Shown here piece by piece: positions 8,923 through 17,624 of a DNA stretch of 64,000 bases. A model generated the notes under the pieces. The model was not told the DNA's origin. It searched no databases and saw nothing but the letters and a program-made list of their open reading frames with translations. Both the position numbers and the translations under genes were made by a program. The DNA is taken from positions 1,612,001 through 1,676,000 of the forward strand of contig NZ_CP061770.1 in the NCBI RefSeq assembly GCF_011751865.2, written 5' to 3'. Source of the DNA: Salinibacterium sp. ZJ70. Its GTDB lineage: Bacteria > Actinomycetota > Actinomycetes > Actinomycetales > Microbacteriaceae. Position 1 is the stretch's first letter, and each line of letters starts with the position of its first letter.

Positions 8923-10101
8923 ATGGCGGAGATGACGAAAGCGCAGACGCTCGCCTGGCTGCGGACGCTGTCAGGCGAGCTGTCTACGACGACGCTCAGG
9001 CGGCTCGATGAGACGCTCCCGTGGTATCGGGAGATGCCTCCGGGCCGCCGGAGCGCCGTCGGCCTGGTCGCGCAGGCCGGAATCACGTCGTTCATCTCGT
9101 GGTTCGACAACCCCGAGTCGACACCGTGGATCGCCGCGGATGTCTTCGGCGCGGCTCCGCGGGAGCTCCTGCGGTCGGTGAGCCTGCAGCAGACGCTGCA
9201 GCTCATCCGCGTCACCGTCGAGGTGGTCGAGGAGCGCGTCAAGAACCACGGCGACAGCCTGCGCGAGTCGATCCTGCTGTACTCACGCGAGATCGCGTTT
9301 GCCGCAGCGGATGTGTATGCACGTGCTGCCGAGGCGCGCGGGCTCTGGGACGCGCGGCTCGAAGCGCTCGTGGTCGACTCGATCCTCACGGGCGAGTACG
9401 ACAGCGAGCTGCCGAGCCGCGTCGCTGCGCTCGGCTGGAACGGTCACGGCGCGGTCTCTGTGCTCGTCGGCACCTCGCCGCGGATGCTCGACGTCGACCA
9501 GCTGCGTCGCACGGCACGGCATCTCGACGCCGACGTGCTCATCGGCGTGCAGGGCAGTCGGCTCGTCGTGGTCATCGGCCGCGTGGAACGCGCGGACGAC
9601 GCGGACGCGCCCGAGCAGCTTCCCTTCATCGAGATCGCGCAGCAGCTCGAACCCGGGTTCGGCACCGGTCATCTCGTGCTCGGTCACGAGGTCCCATCGC
9701 TCGTGGAGGCAGCACGCAGCGCGCGGGCTGCTCTCGCGGGCTTCGCCGTCGCCAAGGCATGGCGCGGCGCTCCCCGGCCCGTCCTCGCCGACGACCTGCT
9801 CCCCGAGCGCGCCCTCGCGGGCGATCCACTCGCACGGGCGACGCTCATCGCGAAGATCTACAAGCCGCTGCAGGATCACTCCACCGAGCTCCTGCAGACC
9901 ATGTGGGCCTACCTCGACAACGGCCGTTCGCTCGAGGCGACAGCACGCGAGCTGTTCGTGCACCCCAACACGGTGCGCTACCGCCTCAAACGCATCAGCG
10001 AGGTCATCGGCTGGGATGCGACGGGCGCACGCGAGGCCCTCATCCTCCAGACTGCGCTCATCGTCGGCTCGATCGCCGACACCGGCAAGCGCACAGACTG
10101 A
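8923..10101 (+). CDS. fasR: PucR/CdaR-type transcriptional regulator, FasR-like
   Basis: The 392-residue protein ends in a PucR-type helix-turn-helix, with GRSLEATARELFVHPNTVRY near residues 330-350, preceded by a GGDEF-like CdaR middle region. In Streptomyces coelicolor the homologue in the same position, FasR, activates the fabD-fabH-acpP-fabF operon; the identical context here supports that name. The ATG at 8923 is 7 bp after the aceE stop; ATG at 8932 is possible. Longer readings that begin inside aceE are rejected. A candidate operator lies between this gene and fabD. The FasR of Corynebacterium/Mycobacterium is an unrelated TetR protein. Confidence 0.88.
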   Translation: MAEMTKAQTLAWLRTLSGELSTTTLRRLDETLPWYREMPPGRRSAVGLVAQAGITSFISWFDNPESTPWIAADVFGAAPRELLRSVSLQQTLQLIRVTVEVVEERVKNHGDSLRESILLYSREIAFAAADVYARAAEARGLWDARLEALVVDSILTGEYDSELPSRVAALGWNGHGAVSVLVGTSPRMLDVDQLRRTARHLDADVLIGVQGSRLVVVIGRVERADDADAPEQLPFIEIAQQLEPGFGTGHLVLGHEVPSLVEAARSARAALAGFAVAKAWRGAPRPVLADDLLPERALAGDPLARATLIAKIYKPLQDHSTELLQTMWAYLDNGRSLEATARELFVHPNTVRYRLKRISEVIGWDATGAREALILQTALIVGSIADTGKRTD

Positions 10102-10122
10102 CGTTCAGGCATCTGTCGACAT

Positions 10123-10151
10123 CCACCAAGCTCACCCCGATTTCTTGGTGG
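10123..10151. promoter_or_regulatory. Inverted repeat upstream of fabD (candidate FasR operator)
   Basis: Perfect 8-bp arms CCACCAAG (10123-10130) and CTTGGTGG (10144-10151) with a 13-nt spacer lie in the 93-bp gap between the regulator and fabD. A T tract does not follow, so a terminator is less likely than a protein site. Position matches where FasR acts in Streptomyces. Confidence 0.5.
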
Positions 10152-10194
10152 GCTGTATTCCGCTGACAGTTCGACCTGTTGGCAGGATGGTCGA

Positions 10195-11124
10195 GTGACA
10201 GTTGTGATCGTCGCCCCTGGACAGGGGTCGCAGACCCCCGGATTCCTCACCCCCTGGCTCGCCGAACCTCAGTTCGCCGAGCACCTCGACGCTCTCGCGG
10301 ACGCGGCAGGCGTCGACCTGCGAACGCACGGCACGGAGTCGGACACCGACACCATCCGCGACACCGCGATCGCGCAGCCCCTCATCGTGGCCGCGTCGCT
10401 CATGTCGCTCGCCGGTGTTCTCAGCGGTGACCGCCGCGACCGCATCGCCGGCATCGCCGGCCACTCGGTCGGCGAGCTCGCCGCCGCGGCAGGTGCCGGC
10501 ATCCTGAACGACGCCGACGCGATGCGTCTCGTCGCCGCCCGAGGCCGCGCGATGGCAGAGGCGGCAGCGCAGGTCGAGACCGGCATGAGCGCTGTCCTCG
10601 GAGGCGACGAAGCGGAACTGCTCGCGCGCCTCGCCGAGCTCGGTCTCGAGCCCGCCAACTTCAACGGCGGCGGCCAGATCGTCGTCGCAGGCGCACTCCC
10701 CGCGCTCGCAGAGCTGCAGGCCGCACCTCCCGCCGGCACTCGCGTCATCCCGCTTCAGGTGGCGGGTGCGTTCCACACGCGCTACATGCAGCCCGCCGTC
10801 GAGGCACTGCGTGCCGCCGCATCCGACGTCACCGTCTCCGACCCGACGCTGCGCATCTGGACGAACCGCGACGGCTCGGCTGTCGACTCCGGAAAGACGT
10901 TCGTCGACCTCCTCATCGGCCAGGTCGCGTCACCGGTGCGCTGGGACCGGAACATGCAGACGTTCGCCGACGAGGGCATCACGGGCATCATCGAGCTCGC
11001 CCCCGCCGGTGCGCTCGTCGGGCTCGCGAAGCGCGGCCTCAAGGGCGTGCCGACCGTCGCCGTCAAGACACCCGACGACATCGCCGCCGCCCAGGCGCTC
11101 ATCGATCAGGAGGCCGCCGCGTGA
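10195..11124 (+). CDS. fabD: Malonyl-CoA:ACP transacylase
   Basis: The 309-residue enzyme loads malonate onto acyl carrier protein for fatty-acid elongation. It shows GQGSQ near the N-terminus, the nucleophile elbow GHSVGE with S91, and H194 in GAFHTRYM as the catalytic partner. The GTG start at 10195 follows AGGATGG. It is the first structural gene of the fab operon, and its stop overlaps the fabH start (GTGA), so the two are translationally coupled. Confidence 0.96.
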   Translation: MTVVIVAPGQGSQTPGFLTPWLAEPQFAEHLDALADAAGVDLRTHGTESDTDTIRDTAIAQPLIVAASLMSLAGVLSGDRRDRIAGIAGHSVGELAAAAGAGILNDADAMRLVAARGRAMAEAAAQVETGMSAVLGGDEAELLARLAELGLEPANFNGGGQIVVAGALPALAELQAAPPAGTRVIPLQVAGAFHTRYMQPAVEALRAAASDVTVSDPTLRIWTNRDGSAVDSGKTFVDLLIGQVASPVRWDRNMQTFADEGITGIIELAPAGALVGLAKRGLKGVPTVAVKTPDDIAAAQALIDQEAAA

Positions 11125-12119
11125 CCGCGCTCCAGCAGTCCCAGGGTGTCCCGTTCACCCGCATCTACAGCTACGGTGCCGCACGCGGCGAGCACGCCGT
11201 CCCGAACGACGACCTCGTGGGTCCGATCGACTCGAGCGATGAGTGGATCCGCCAGCGCACCGGCATCATCACTCGGACGCGCGCGTCCGCCGAGGTTCTC
11301 GCTGTCGACCTCGCCGAGGCGGCCGCGCGTGAAGCCATCGAGAAGTCGGGCGTCGCACCCGAGCAGATCGATCTGGTGATCGTCGCGACCATCAGCAACG
11401 TGCAGCAGACCCCCTCGATGGCGGCCGTCGTCGCCGACCGCGTGGGCGCGAACCCGGCTGCCGCCTACGACACCAACGCGGCGTGCGCCGGCTTCAGCTA
11501 CGCCGTCACGCAGGCCGACGCGCTCATCCGCTCGGGTGCCGCACGCTACGCGGTCGTCATCGGCGCCGAGAAGCTCTCGGATGTCGTCGACGGCACCGAC
11601 CGCAGCATCTCGTTCCTGCTCGGCGATGGCGCGGGCGCCGTCGTCATCGGCCCTGCGGACGAGCCCGGCATCGCGGCGCCCGTGTGGGGCTCCGACGGGT
11701 CGAAGGCCGACGCGGTGGGCATGAACGCCACGCTCCTCGACTTCCGTGACGGCAAGGCCCCGTGGCCGACCCTCCGCCAGGAGGGCCAGACCGTGTTCCG
11801 CTGGGCCGTGTGGGAGATGGCGAAGGTCGCCAGACAAGCGCTCGAAGTCGCCGGCGTCGAGCCCGAAGATCTGGCACTCTTCGTGCCGCACCAGGCGAAC
11901 CTCCGCATCATCGACGAGTTCGCCAAGCAGCTGAAGCTCCCCGAGACCGTCGTCATCGCCCGCGACATCACCACCACCGGCAACACCTCGGCGGCATCCA
12001 TCCCCCTCGCGACGCACCGTGCGCTCGAGGAGCACCCCGAGATCAGCGGCGGTCTCGCCCTGCAGATCGGTTTCGGCGCGGGCCTCGTCTTCGGGGCCCA
12101 GGTAGTGCGCCTCCCCTAA
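11121..12119 (+). CDS. fabH: 3-oxoacyl-ACP synthase III (KAS III)
   Basis: The 332-residue condensing enzyme starts fatty-acid chains by joining an acyl-CoA primer to malonyl-ACP. The catalytic triad is visible: C122 in NAACAGFSYA, H257 in FVPHQANLR and N288 in TTGNTSAAS. In actinobacteria this enzyme usually prefers branched primers, giving iso/anteiso lipids; that preference is inferred. The GTG start overlaps the fabD stop by four bases. Confidence 0.96.
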   Translation: MTALQQSQGVPFTRIYSYGAARGEHAVPNDDLVGPIDSSDEWIRQRTGIITRTRASAEVLAVDLAEAAAREAIEKSGVAPEQIDLVIVATISNVQQTPSMAAVVADRVGANPAAAYDTNAACAGFSYAVTQADALIRSGAARYAVVIGAEKLSDVVDGTDRSISFLLGDGAGAVVIGPADEPGIAAPVWGSDGSKADAVGMNATLLDFRDGKAPWPTLRQEGQTVFRWAVWEMAKVARQALEVAGVEPEDLALFVPHQANLRIIDEFAKQLKLPETVVIARDITTTGNTSAASIPLATHRALEEHPEISGGLALQIGFGAGLVFGAQVVRLP

Positions 12120-12158
12120 ACTTGTCCCCGGTCATTCGACACCCCTAGGAGATATCAC

Positions 12159-12407
12159 ATGGCACTGTCCACCGAAGAAGTCCTCGCCGGCCTGGCGGAG
12201 CTCATCAACGACGAGACCGGCATCGCGGCGGACACCGTCGAGCTGGAGAAGTCGTTCACCGACGACCTCGACATCGACTCCATCTCGATGATGACCATCG
12301 TGGTCAACGCCGAAGAGAAGTTCGACGTCAAGATCCCCGACGAAGAGGTCAAGAACCTCAAGACGGTCGGCGACGCTGTGAGCTTCATCGTCAACGCCCA
12401 GGCGTAA
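12159..12407 (+). CDS. acpP: Acyl carrier protein
   Basis: The 82-residue acidic protein carries acyl chains on a 4'-phosphopantetheine attached to S41 in the DIDSISMM motif. Length and acidity match AcpP. A strong AGGAGA site precedes the ATG. It lies between fabH and fabF and is followed by a stable hairpin that may set its transcript level apart from fabF. Confidence 0.97.
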   Translation: MALSTEEVLAGLAELINDETGIAADTVELEKSFTDDLDIDSISMMTIVVNAEEKFDVKIPDEEVKNLKTVGDAVSFIVNAQA

Positions 12408-12417
12408 GACGATGCAC

Positions 12418-12444
12418 GAGCGGGGGCGTTGATCGTCCCCGCTC
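12418..12444 (+). terminator. Hairpin between acpP and fabF (attenuator or processing site)
   Basis: GAGCGGGGGCG (12418-12428) pairs with CGTCCCCGCTC (12434-12444) through 11 bp with one G-U, around the loop TTGAT. It lies 10 bp past the acpP stop and about 65 bp ahead of fabF and lacks a U tract. Partial termination or 3' stabilisation of acpP mRNA would explain the high acpP demand; this is inference. Confidence 0.5.
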
Positions 12445-12508
12445 GTCATCTTCGACGTCCCGGCCCATCACACGGGACGAATTCCATGAGACCACTCGGA
12501 GTATTCGA

Positions 12509-13744
12509 ATGACCAAGAAGATCGTGATCACCGGCATCGGTGCCACCTCCCCCATCGGAGGCACCGCCCCGGAAAGCTGGAACGCGCTTCTCGCCGGTGA
12601 GTCCGGCGCACGGCCCCTCACGCACGAGTGGGTGGCCCAGTACGACCTCCCTGTCACGTTCGCTGCCGAGGCGAAGGTGCGCCCCGAGGAGGTCCTCGAG
12701 CGCACCGAGGTCAAGCGCCTCGACCCCATGAGCCAGTTCGCGGTCATCGCCGCACGCGAGGCCTGGGAGGACGCGGGAGCGCCCGACATCGCCCCCGAGC
12801 GTCTGGGCGTCGACTTCGCGACCGGCATCGGCGGCATCTGGACGCTGCTGGACGCCTGGGACACTCTGCGGGAGCGCGGCCCGCGCCGCGTCCTGCCCAT
12901 GACCGTTCCGATGCTCATGCCGAACGCCGCCGCTGCGGCCGTGAGCATGCGCCTCAACGCCCGCGCGTTCGCCCGCACCGTCGTCTCGGCGTGCGCGTCG
13001 AGCACGGAGTCGATCGCCAACGCCTACAACCACCTTCAGGAGGGGCTCGCCGACATCATCGTCGCGGGCGGCACCGAGTCGGCGATCCACCCGATCACGA
13101 TCGCGTCGTTCGGCTCGATGCAGGCGCTCTCGAAGCGCAACGACTCCCCCGAGACCGCGTCGCGGCCGTACGATGCGTCGCGCGACGGCTTCGTGATGGG
13201 TGAAGGCGCTGCTGCACTCGTTCTCGAGACCGAGGAGCACGCTCTCGCTCGCGGTGCCCGCATCTACGCGGAGCTCGCCGGCGGCGGCGTGACCGCCGAC
13301 TCGTACCACATCACCGCTCCCGACCCCGAGGGCTGGGGCGCGTCGCGCGCCGTCCGCGCCGCGCTCGCCCAGGCTGGCGCCGAGCCCGATGACGTCACGC
13401 ACATCAACGCGCACGCGACCTCGACCCCCGTGGGTGATGTCGCCGAATACAACGCGCTGCTCGCCGTGTTCGGCGACCGCGCCCGCGAGATCCCCGTCTC
13501 GGCCACCAAGGCCTCCACGGGCCACCTGCTCGGTGGCACGGGCGCACTCGAAGCGGTCTTCACGGTGCTCGCGGTGCACAACCGCATCGCACCGCCGACG
13601 ATCAACCTCGTCGATCAGGATCCCGCGATCCCGCTCGACGTCGTGACGTCGCCGCGCGAGCTGGGCGAAGGCCCGCAGCTCGCGATCAGCAACTCCTTCG
13701 GATTCGGCGGCCACAACTCCGTGATCGCCATCCGCAGCGTCTAG
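12509..13744 (+). CDS. fabF: 3-oxoacyl-ACP synthase II (KAS II)
   Basis: The 411-residue enzyme elongates acyl-ACP with malonyl-ACP. The catalytic residues are C162 in VSACASSTES, H302 in NAHATSTPVGD, K334 in ATKASTGH and H339. A GGAG site lies 8 nt before the ATG. It is the last gene of the fab operon; its stop overlaps by four bases the stop of a convergent small gene. Confidence 0.96.
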   Translation: MTKKIVITGIGATSPIGGTAPESWNALLAGESGARPLTHEWVAQYDLPVTFAAEAKVRPEEVLERTEVKRLDPMSQFAVIAAREAWEDAGAPDIAPERLGVDFATGIGGIWTLLDAWDTLRERGPRRVLPMTVPMLMPNAAAAAVSMRLNARAFARTVVSACASSTESIANAYNHLQEGLADIIVAGGTESAIHPITIASFGSMQALSKRNDSPETASRPYDASRDGFVMGEGAAALVLETEEHALARGARIYAELAGGGVTADSYHITAPDPEGWGASRAVRAALAQAGAEPDDVTHINAHATSTPVGDVAEYNALLAVFGDRAREIPVSATKASTGHLLGGTGALEAVFTVLAVHNRIAPPTINLVDQDPAIPLDVVTSPRELGEGPQLAISNSFGFGGHNSVIAIRSV

Positions 13745-13893
13745 AGGATCGAGCGGCAGCCGTCGTGCTGCACGCAGACCCCGTCGAAGTAGTCGGCGGG
13801 GTCTTCCTCGTTCTCGAGGTTCTCGAACCCGAGGAGCGGCTCCTCAGCCTGTTCGATGATCGAGCGGATGTCGATCTCCTGCGTCTTCAGCAT
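13741..13893 (-). CDS. Unrecognised 50-residue acidic peptide with a C-terminal Cys pair
   Basis: The predicted product begins MLKTQEIDIRSIIEQAEEPL and ends in a short tail with C40 and C46 spaced CX5C. It is strongly acidic in the middle. GGAGG at 13899-13903 lies five bases before the ATG at 13893 (two before another ATG at 13896), an unusually good ribosome site for this genome, which is the main argument that the gene is real. It lies 28 bp after DUF3145 on the same strand and converges with fabF. The leader-like N-terminus and cysteine tail resemble a ribosomal-peptide precursor, but no modification enzyme is nearby, so no function is assigned. Confidence 0.6.
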   Translation of the reverse strand: MLKTQEIDIRSIIEQAEEPLLGFENLENEEDPADYFDGVCVQHDGCRSIL

Positions 13894-13924
13894 CATCGCC
13901 TCCGTGCGTCGGTGGGTCGGGGTC

Positions 13925-14428
13925 TCAGCCGACCTTGTGCAGCCAGATGACCGGCGAGTCCTCGCTGGCGTAGCGGAACGGCTCGAGCTCGTCGTCCCAC
14001 GACTGCCCGAGGGCGATGCGCAGCTGGCGGTGCAGCTCGAAGGCATCGGATCCAGCGGATTCCATGGCGGCGCGGATCCGGTCTTCGGGGACCACGACGT
14101 TGCCGGCGGTGTCGGTCTGCGCGAAGAAGATGCCGAGGTCGGGCGTGTGCATCCAGCGTCCGCCGTCGGTGCCGAGACCGGCATCCTCGGTGACCTCATA
14201 GCGCAGGTGCTCCCAGCCGCGCAGAGCGGACGCGAGGTCGGCTCCTGTGCCGCGCGGGCCCTCCCAGTAGTACTCGGTGCGCAGGGACCCCGGAAGAACG
14301 GGCTGCGCTCGCCAGTCGAAGTTGACGGCGCGTCCGAGTGCGCGCCCAGCTGCCCACTCGATGTGCGGGCAGAGAGCACGAGGAGCGGAGTGGACGTACA
14401 CCACTCCGCGTGAGATCGCAGCAGCCAC
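13925..14428 (-). CDS. DUF3145 domain protein
   Basis: The 167-residue protein starts with GTG at 14428 behind GGAGAG. It contains RGVVYVHSAPRALCPHIEWA at the N-terminus, then the WRAQPVLPG and FRYASEDSPVIWLHKVG segments characteristic of DUF3145, a family of unknown function restricted to actinobacteria and usually encoded beside the fab operon as here. No signal peptide or membrane segment. A well-formed promoter lies about 75 bp upstream. Confidence 0.88.
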   Translation of the reverse strand: MAAAISRGVVYVHSAPRALCPHIEWAAGRALGRAVNFDWRAQPVLPGSLRTEYYWEGPRGTGADLASALRGWEHLRYEVTEDAGLGTDGGRWMHTPDLGIFFAQTDTAGNVVVPEDRIRAAMESAGSDAFELHRQLRIALGQSWDDELEPFRYASEDSPVIWLHKVG

Positions 14429-14495
14429 TTTTCTCTCCGTTCGTCAGATCCGACTTCCCCATCGTTCTGACGTCCGTACGCTGTTGCTTGCTCAC

Positions 14496-14525
14496 ATTAT
14501 GCCCGGTGAGAACGCGAAATGACAA
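14496..14525 (-). promoter_or_regulatory. Promoter of the DUF3145 gene
   Basis: On the minus strand TTGTCA (14520-14525) and CATAAT (14496-14501) are separated by 18 bp, a close match to a housekeeping sigma promoter and among the best seen in this window. Transcription would give a leader of about 60 nt before the DUF3145 GTG. Confidence 0.65.
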
Positions 14526-14543
14526 GCGTGTGACTCGGCGCGC

Positions 14544-16202
14544 CTATTTCGCGTCGGAGTAGGCGTCGACCGTGCCCACCGAGAGGGAGAACTCGACGGG
14601 GGTCGCGCCGAAGAGCAGCCGCCCTGCCTCCGCCGCGGCGTCACGCATGATCTCGGCGACCGCATCCGCGAAGGGCTTGGGAGTGTGCACGATGAGCTCG
14701 TCATGCAGGAAGAACACGAGATGGGGGCGCTCTGCGAGCGGGTTCGGGGCGTCATCCCCTCCCCCGAGTGCCCAGAGCCGCTTGCGCACCTCGGCCATCC
14801 AGCAGAGTGCCCATTCGGCGGCTGTCCCCTGCACGACGAAGTTGCGGGTGAAACGCCCCCAGGCGCGCTGGACATTGCGAGAGCGGTCGCGATCCTCCGC
14901 GGTGCGGGTTTCGTCGTAGCCTGCCTCGTGGCCCGGTGGCGAACTGCGACCCAGCCGCGTGGAGACGGATTCGCCGCGCTCGCCTGCACGGGCCGCGTCC
15001 TCGACGTAGGCCATCGCGCGGGGGAAGGCACGCTCGATGCGGGGACGCATCCGCCCGGATTCGCCCGTCGTGCCGCCGTAGATCGCGCCGAGCATGCCGT
15101 ACTTCGCCTGCTCGCGCGACTCCACCGCGCCGGTCTCGACCATCCCCTCGTACATGTCGTGGGCCTGCCCGGCACGCGCCATCGCCCCGTCGCCCGACAT
15201 CGCCGCGAGCACCCGCGGTTCCAGCTGTGCGGCGTCCGCGACGACGAGCTTCCACCCCGGGTCGGCGCGCACGGCTCCGCGGACCTGTTTGGGCAGCTGC
15301 AGCGCGCCCCCACCGTCCGAGGCCCAGCGCCCCGTCACCACACCCGCCGGTACGTACACGGGCCGGAAACGGCCGTCCCGCACCCACTCGTCGAGCCACG
15401 CCCAGCCGTTGGCGGTGTAGAGCCGCGCCAGGCTCTTGTACGCCAGCAGCGGCTCGACCACCGGATGCTCGAGCCCGCGCAGCTCCCACTTGCTCGTGCT
15501 CGACACGCGCAGTCCGGCACGCTGCAGCGACTTCAGCAGGGCGGGCGGCGAATCAGGGTTGAGCTGCGGATCGTCGAGCGCCTCGCGGATCTCGCGCGCG
15601 AGCTGCTCCATGTGCGCAGGGCGTCCGCCCGGCATCCGCTCGCCGAGGATCTCGCGCAGGATCCGGTCGTGTACGCCGCGGTCCCAAGGAAGACCGGTGT
15701 GAGTCATCTCGGCGGCGATGAGCGCGCCGACGCTGTCGGCGGCGGTGAGCAGCACGAGCCGGCCCGAGCTCGTGCTCTGGGCGATCGCGTCGAGCTGGCG
15801 GCGCAGCTCCTCGGCGACATCGCCCTCGCGGTGCGGCTCGACGATCTCGAAGAGCGCATCGGGCGCGGTTCCGGGCGGGGTGCGGGGGGCATCCCAGCTG
15901 TCGAGCGGTGCACGCGCGAGCGCCGTCTCCGCCGCCGACACGGCACGACGCAGAACGGCGCGCGTCATCCGGAGGTCGAGACACCGTTCGATGCGCACGC
16001 CAGCCGCGAGCAACGGCGGATACCAGGTGGCCGTGTCACCCCACACCCAACGGGGGTGGGCACGCTCCTCTTCGGCCACCCACGCGGCGAACTGCGCGCG
16101 TGGGATCCGCTCGCGGCCCGCCTCAGCCGCCTCGGCGTCGAGACGCACCGCGTCGACGAACCCGGCTTCGGGGGCGCTGACGGCGATGAACACGGGTTCC
16201 AT
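14544..16202 (-). CDS. Family A DNA polymerase-like protein (bifunctional 3'-5' exonuclease/polymerase family)
   Basis: The 552-residue protein carries the three family A polymerase motifs: motif A VVADAAQLEPRVLAA, motif B with REQAKYGMLGAIYGG, and motif C FFLHDELIVHTPK. The N-terminal 190 residues resemble a 3'-5' exonuclease fold, but I could not place all its metal-binding acids. It lacks the 5' nuclease and is much shorter than PolA (about 900), so it is the accessory actinobacterial polymerase found beside normal polA. A role in repair is inferred. Start at 16202 is the ATG of MEPVFIAVSAPEAG; the frame extends upstream without a ribosome site. Confidence 0.85.
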   Translation of the reverse strand: MEPVFIAVSAPEAGFVDAVRLDAEAAEAGRERIPRAQFAAWVAEEERAHPRWVWGDTATWYPPLLAAGVRIERCLDLRMTRAVLRRAVSAAETALARAPLDSWDAPRTPPGTAPDALFEIVEPHREGDVAEELRRQLDAIAQSTSSGRLVLLTAADSVGALIAAEMTHTGLPWDRGVHDRILREILGERMPGGRPAHMEQLAREIREALDDPQLNPDSPPALLKSLQRAGLRVSSTSKWELRGLEHPVVEPLLAYKSLARLYTANGWAWLDEWVRDGRFRPVYVPAGVVTGRWASDGGGALQLPKQVRGAVRADPGWKLVVADAAQLEPRVLAAMSGDGAMARAGQAHDMYEGMVETGAVESREQAKYGMLGAIYGGTTGESGRMRPRIERAFPRAMAYVEDAARAGERGESVSTRLGRSSPPGHEAGYDETRTAEDRDRSRNVQRAWGRFTRNFVVQGTAAEWALCWMAEVRKRLWALGGGDDAPNPLAERPHLVFFLHDELIVHTPKPFADAVAEIMRDAAAEAGRLLFGATPVEFSLSVGTVDAYSDAK

Positions 16203-16283
16203 CCTGCCGCCTGTGGCCGACACCCACTCTCCGGCACCGGCGACCGACGCAGGCGCGGAGCGCCCCTCGCCTAGCCTGGACGG

Positions 16284-16709
16284 ATGCGCACCCTGCTTCT
16301 GCGGCTTCTGTTCGCCGTCTACCTCGTCACGGTCGGCTTCCTCGTCTGGTCGCCTGCACCCGACGACGTGCAGCAGACGGGGATCCTCGCGGCCGTCGCG
16401 CGCTGGGTCGCGCAATTCGGACTGCCGTTCGAGCCCACATGGACAGTGCTCGAGGTCGTCGGGAACGTCGTGCTCTTCGTGCCGTTCGGCGTGCTCGCGA
16501 TGACCGCCTTCCGCGAGATGCGGGTGTGGTCGACCGCCGCAGCAGGCCTCGCCACGAGCGCCATCATCGAAGGAGTGCAGATGCTCCTGCCGACGCGCTA
16601 CTCCACCGTGTCGGATCTGGTGGCGAACACGGCCGGCGCGCTCGTCGGGGCCCTCGCCGTCGCGCTCTGGCGCCGGCGGGTCAGTGCAGCGGGGCGCCGT
16701 CCTTCGTGA
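16284..16709 (+). CDS. VanZ family membrane protein
   Basis: The 141-residue protein has four hydrophobic helices and the VanZ pattern, including the NVVLFVPFGVLA segment and the later VSDLVANTAGALVGA. VanZ proteins give low-level teicoplanin resistance in enterococci, but the function of stand-alone members is unknown. A TAGCCT box ends 6 nt before the ATG, indicating a leaderless transcript. Its last 29 bp overlap the convergent DUF1684 gene. Confidence 0.8.
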   Translation: MRTLLLRLLFAVYLVTVGFLVWSPAPDDVQQTGILAAVARWVAQFGLPFEPTWTVLEVVGNVVLFVPFGVLAMTAFREMRVWSTAAAGLATSAIIEGVQMLLPTRYSTVSDLVANTAGALVGALAVALWRRRVSAAGRRPS

Positions 16710-17514
16710 CCGCGTTCTTCTCGCCCGCCTCGATCGGGAACGGGAAGCGGTTCTGCTTCGGCGGCATGGGGCAGTTGAACGCGTAGCTGAAGGCGCAGGG
16801 CGGCAGGATCGCACGGTTGAAGTCGAGCGTGATCGTGCCATCGGCGTTGGGGGCGAGGAACAGGAAGCGCCCGACGCTGTAGGTCGTGTCGCCGTTCGTC
16901 GCATCCGCGAACACGAGCTGCAGTGCGCGACCCGACTTGAACGCCGCGAGGTCGTAGTCGACGCCATCATGGACGAACAGGATGCGACCCGGCACGACCT
17001 CGTCGCGCGTCTGGCCGTCCGACTTGATGTGCTCGAACCCGACGGTCGTGCCCTCGGGGTTGAGCTCCCACTTCGCGGTGACGACCCAGTCCGGGTTGTA
17101 GGGGAATGCGTCGATGCCGCCGAAGGCCTGAATCGACTCCGACTGTGCGTCGAACACGCGCAGGGCGTAGAGACCACCCTCCTGGGCGATGACGAATCCG
17201 GTGACCGTGTCGCTGAAGCGGATGGACGACGGGCTCTCGTGGTTCTTGCCGCGCACGACGACGGAGCCGTCGACCAGTTCGCCGTCGACCTCGATGCCGT
17301 CAGCCGCCGACGCCGTGAGACGAACACCCGACTCACCCGCCGGCAGCGGCGCCCACGTGCCCGGCACACCCCAGATGGTCTGCTCGGTGTCGATCACCTG
17401 CGTCGTCGTGAGGGCGAGCGAGCCCTGCGGCTGGACGACCGCGAGCTCACGGCGCGAGTGGAAGTACTCGAACTGCTCTGCGGGCGTCTGGGGGGCTGTC
17501 GCGGTCTCGGTCAT
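16681..17514 (-). CDS. DUF1684 domain protein
   Basis: The 277-residue soluble protein starts MTETATAPQTPAEQFEYFHS and contains the DUF1684 hallmarks GRFLFLAPN and the C-terminal NCPMPPKQNRFPFPI segment. Function of the family is unknown. AAGGATGG precedes the ATG at 17514, which is preferred over a longer reading from 17631 because the extension is not family-like. Divergent from the mycoredoxin gene and convergent with vanZ. Confidence 0.85.
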   Translation of the reverse strand: MTETATAPQTPAEQFEYFHSRRELAVVQPQGSLALTTTQVIDTEQTIWGVPGTWAPLPAGESGVRLTASAADGIEVDGELVDGSVVVRGKNHESPSSIRFSDTVTGFVIAQEGGLYALRVFDAQSESIQAFGGIDAFPYNPDWVVTAKWELNPEGTTVGFEHIKSDGQTRDEVVPGRILFVHDGVDYDLAAFKSGRALQLVFADATNGDTTYSVGRFLFLAPNADGTITLDFNRAILPPCAFSYAFNCPMPPKQNRFPFPIEAGEKNAVTKDGAPLH

Positions 17515-17624
17515 GTGTCCATCCTTCCCGATACCAGGAGTGCAACCGTGCCGGACACCCGGACATTTCCCCGGATGGCATCGGAGCGCGTCCTCTGCCA
17601 GGCGAACGCCGTAGCGTGGATGCC

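Noticed and set aside
6267-9389. 1040-codon open frame on the minus strand opposite aceE and the PucR regulator
   Set aside because: It is the antisense shadow of high-GC codon use in aceE; its translation is Arg/Val/Leu/Asp-rich with no family features.
13741-13893. Naming the 50-residue peptide a lanthipeptide or other RiPP precursor
   Set aside because: No modification, protease or export gene of a RiPP pathway is in the neighbourhood.
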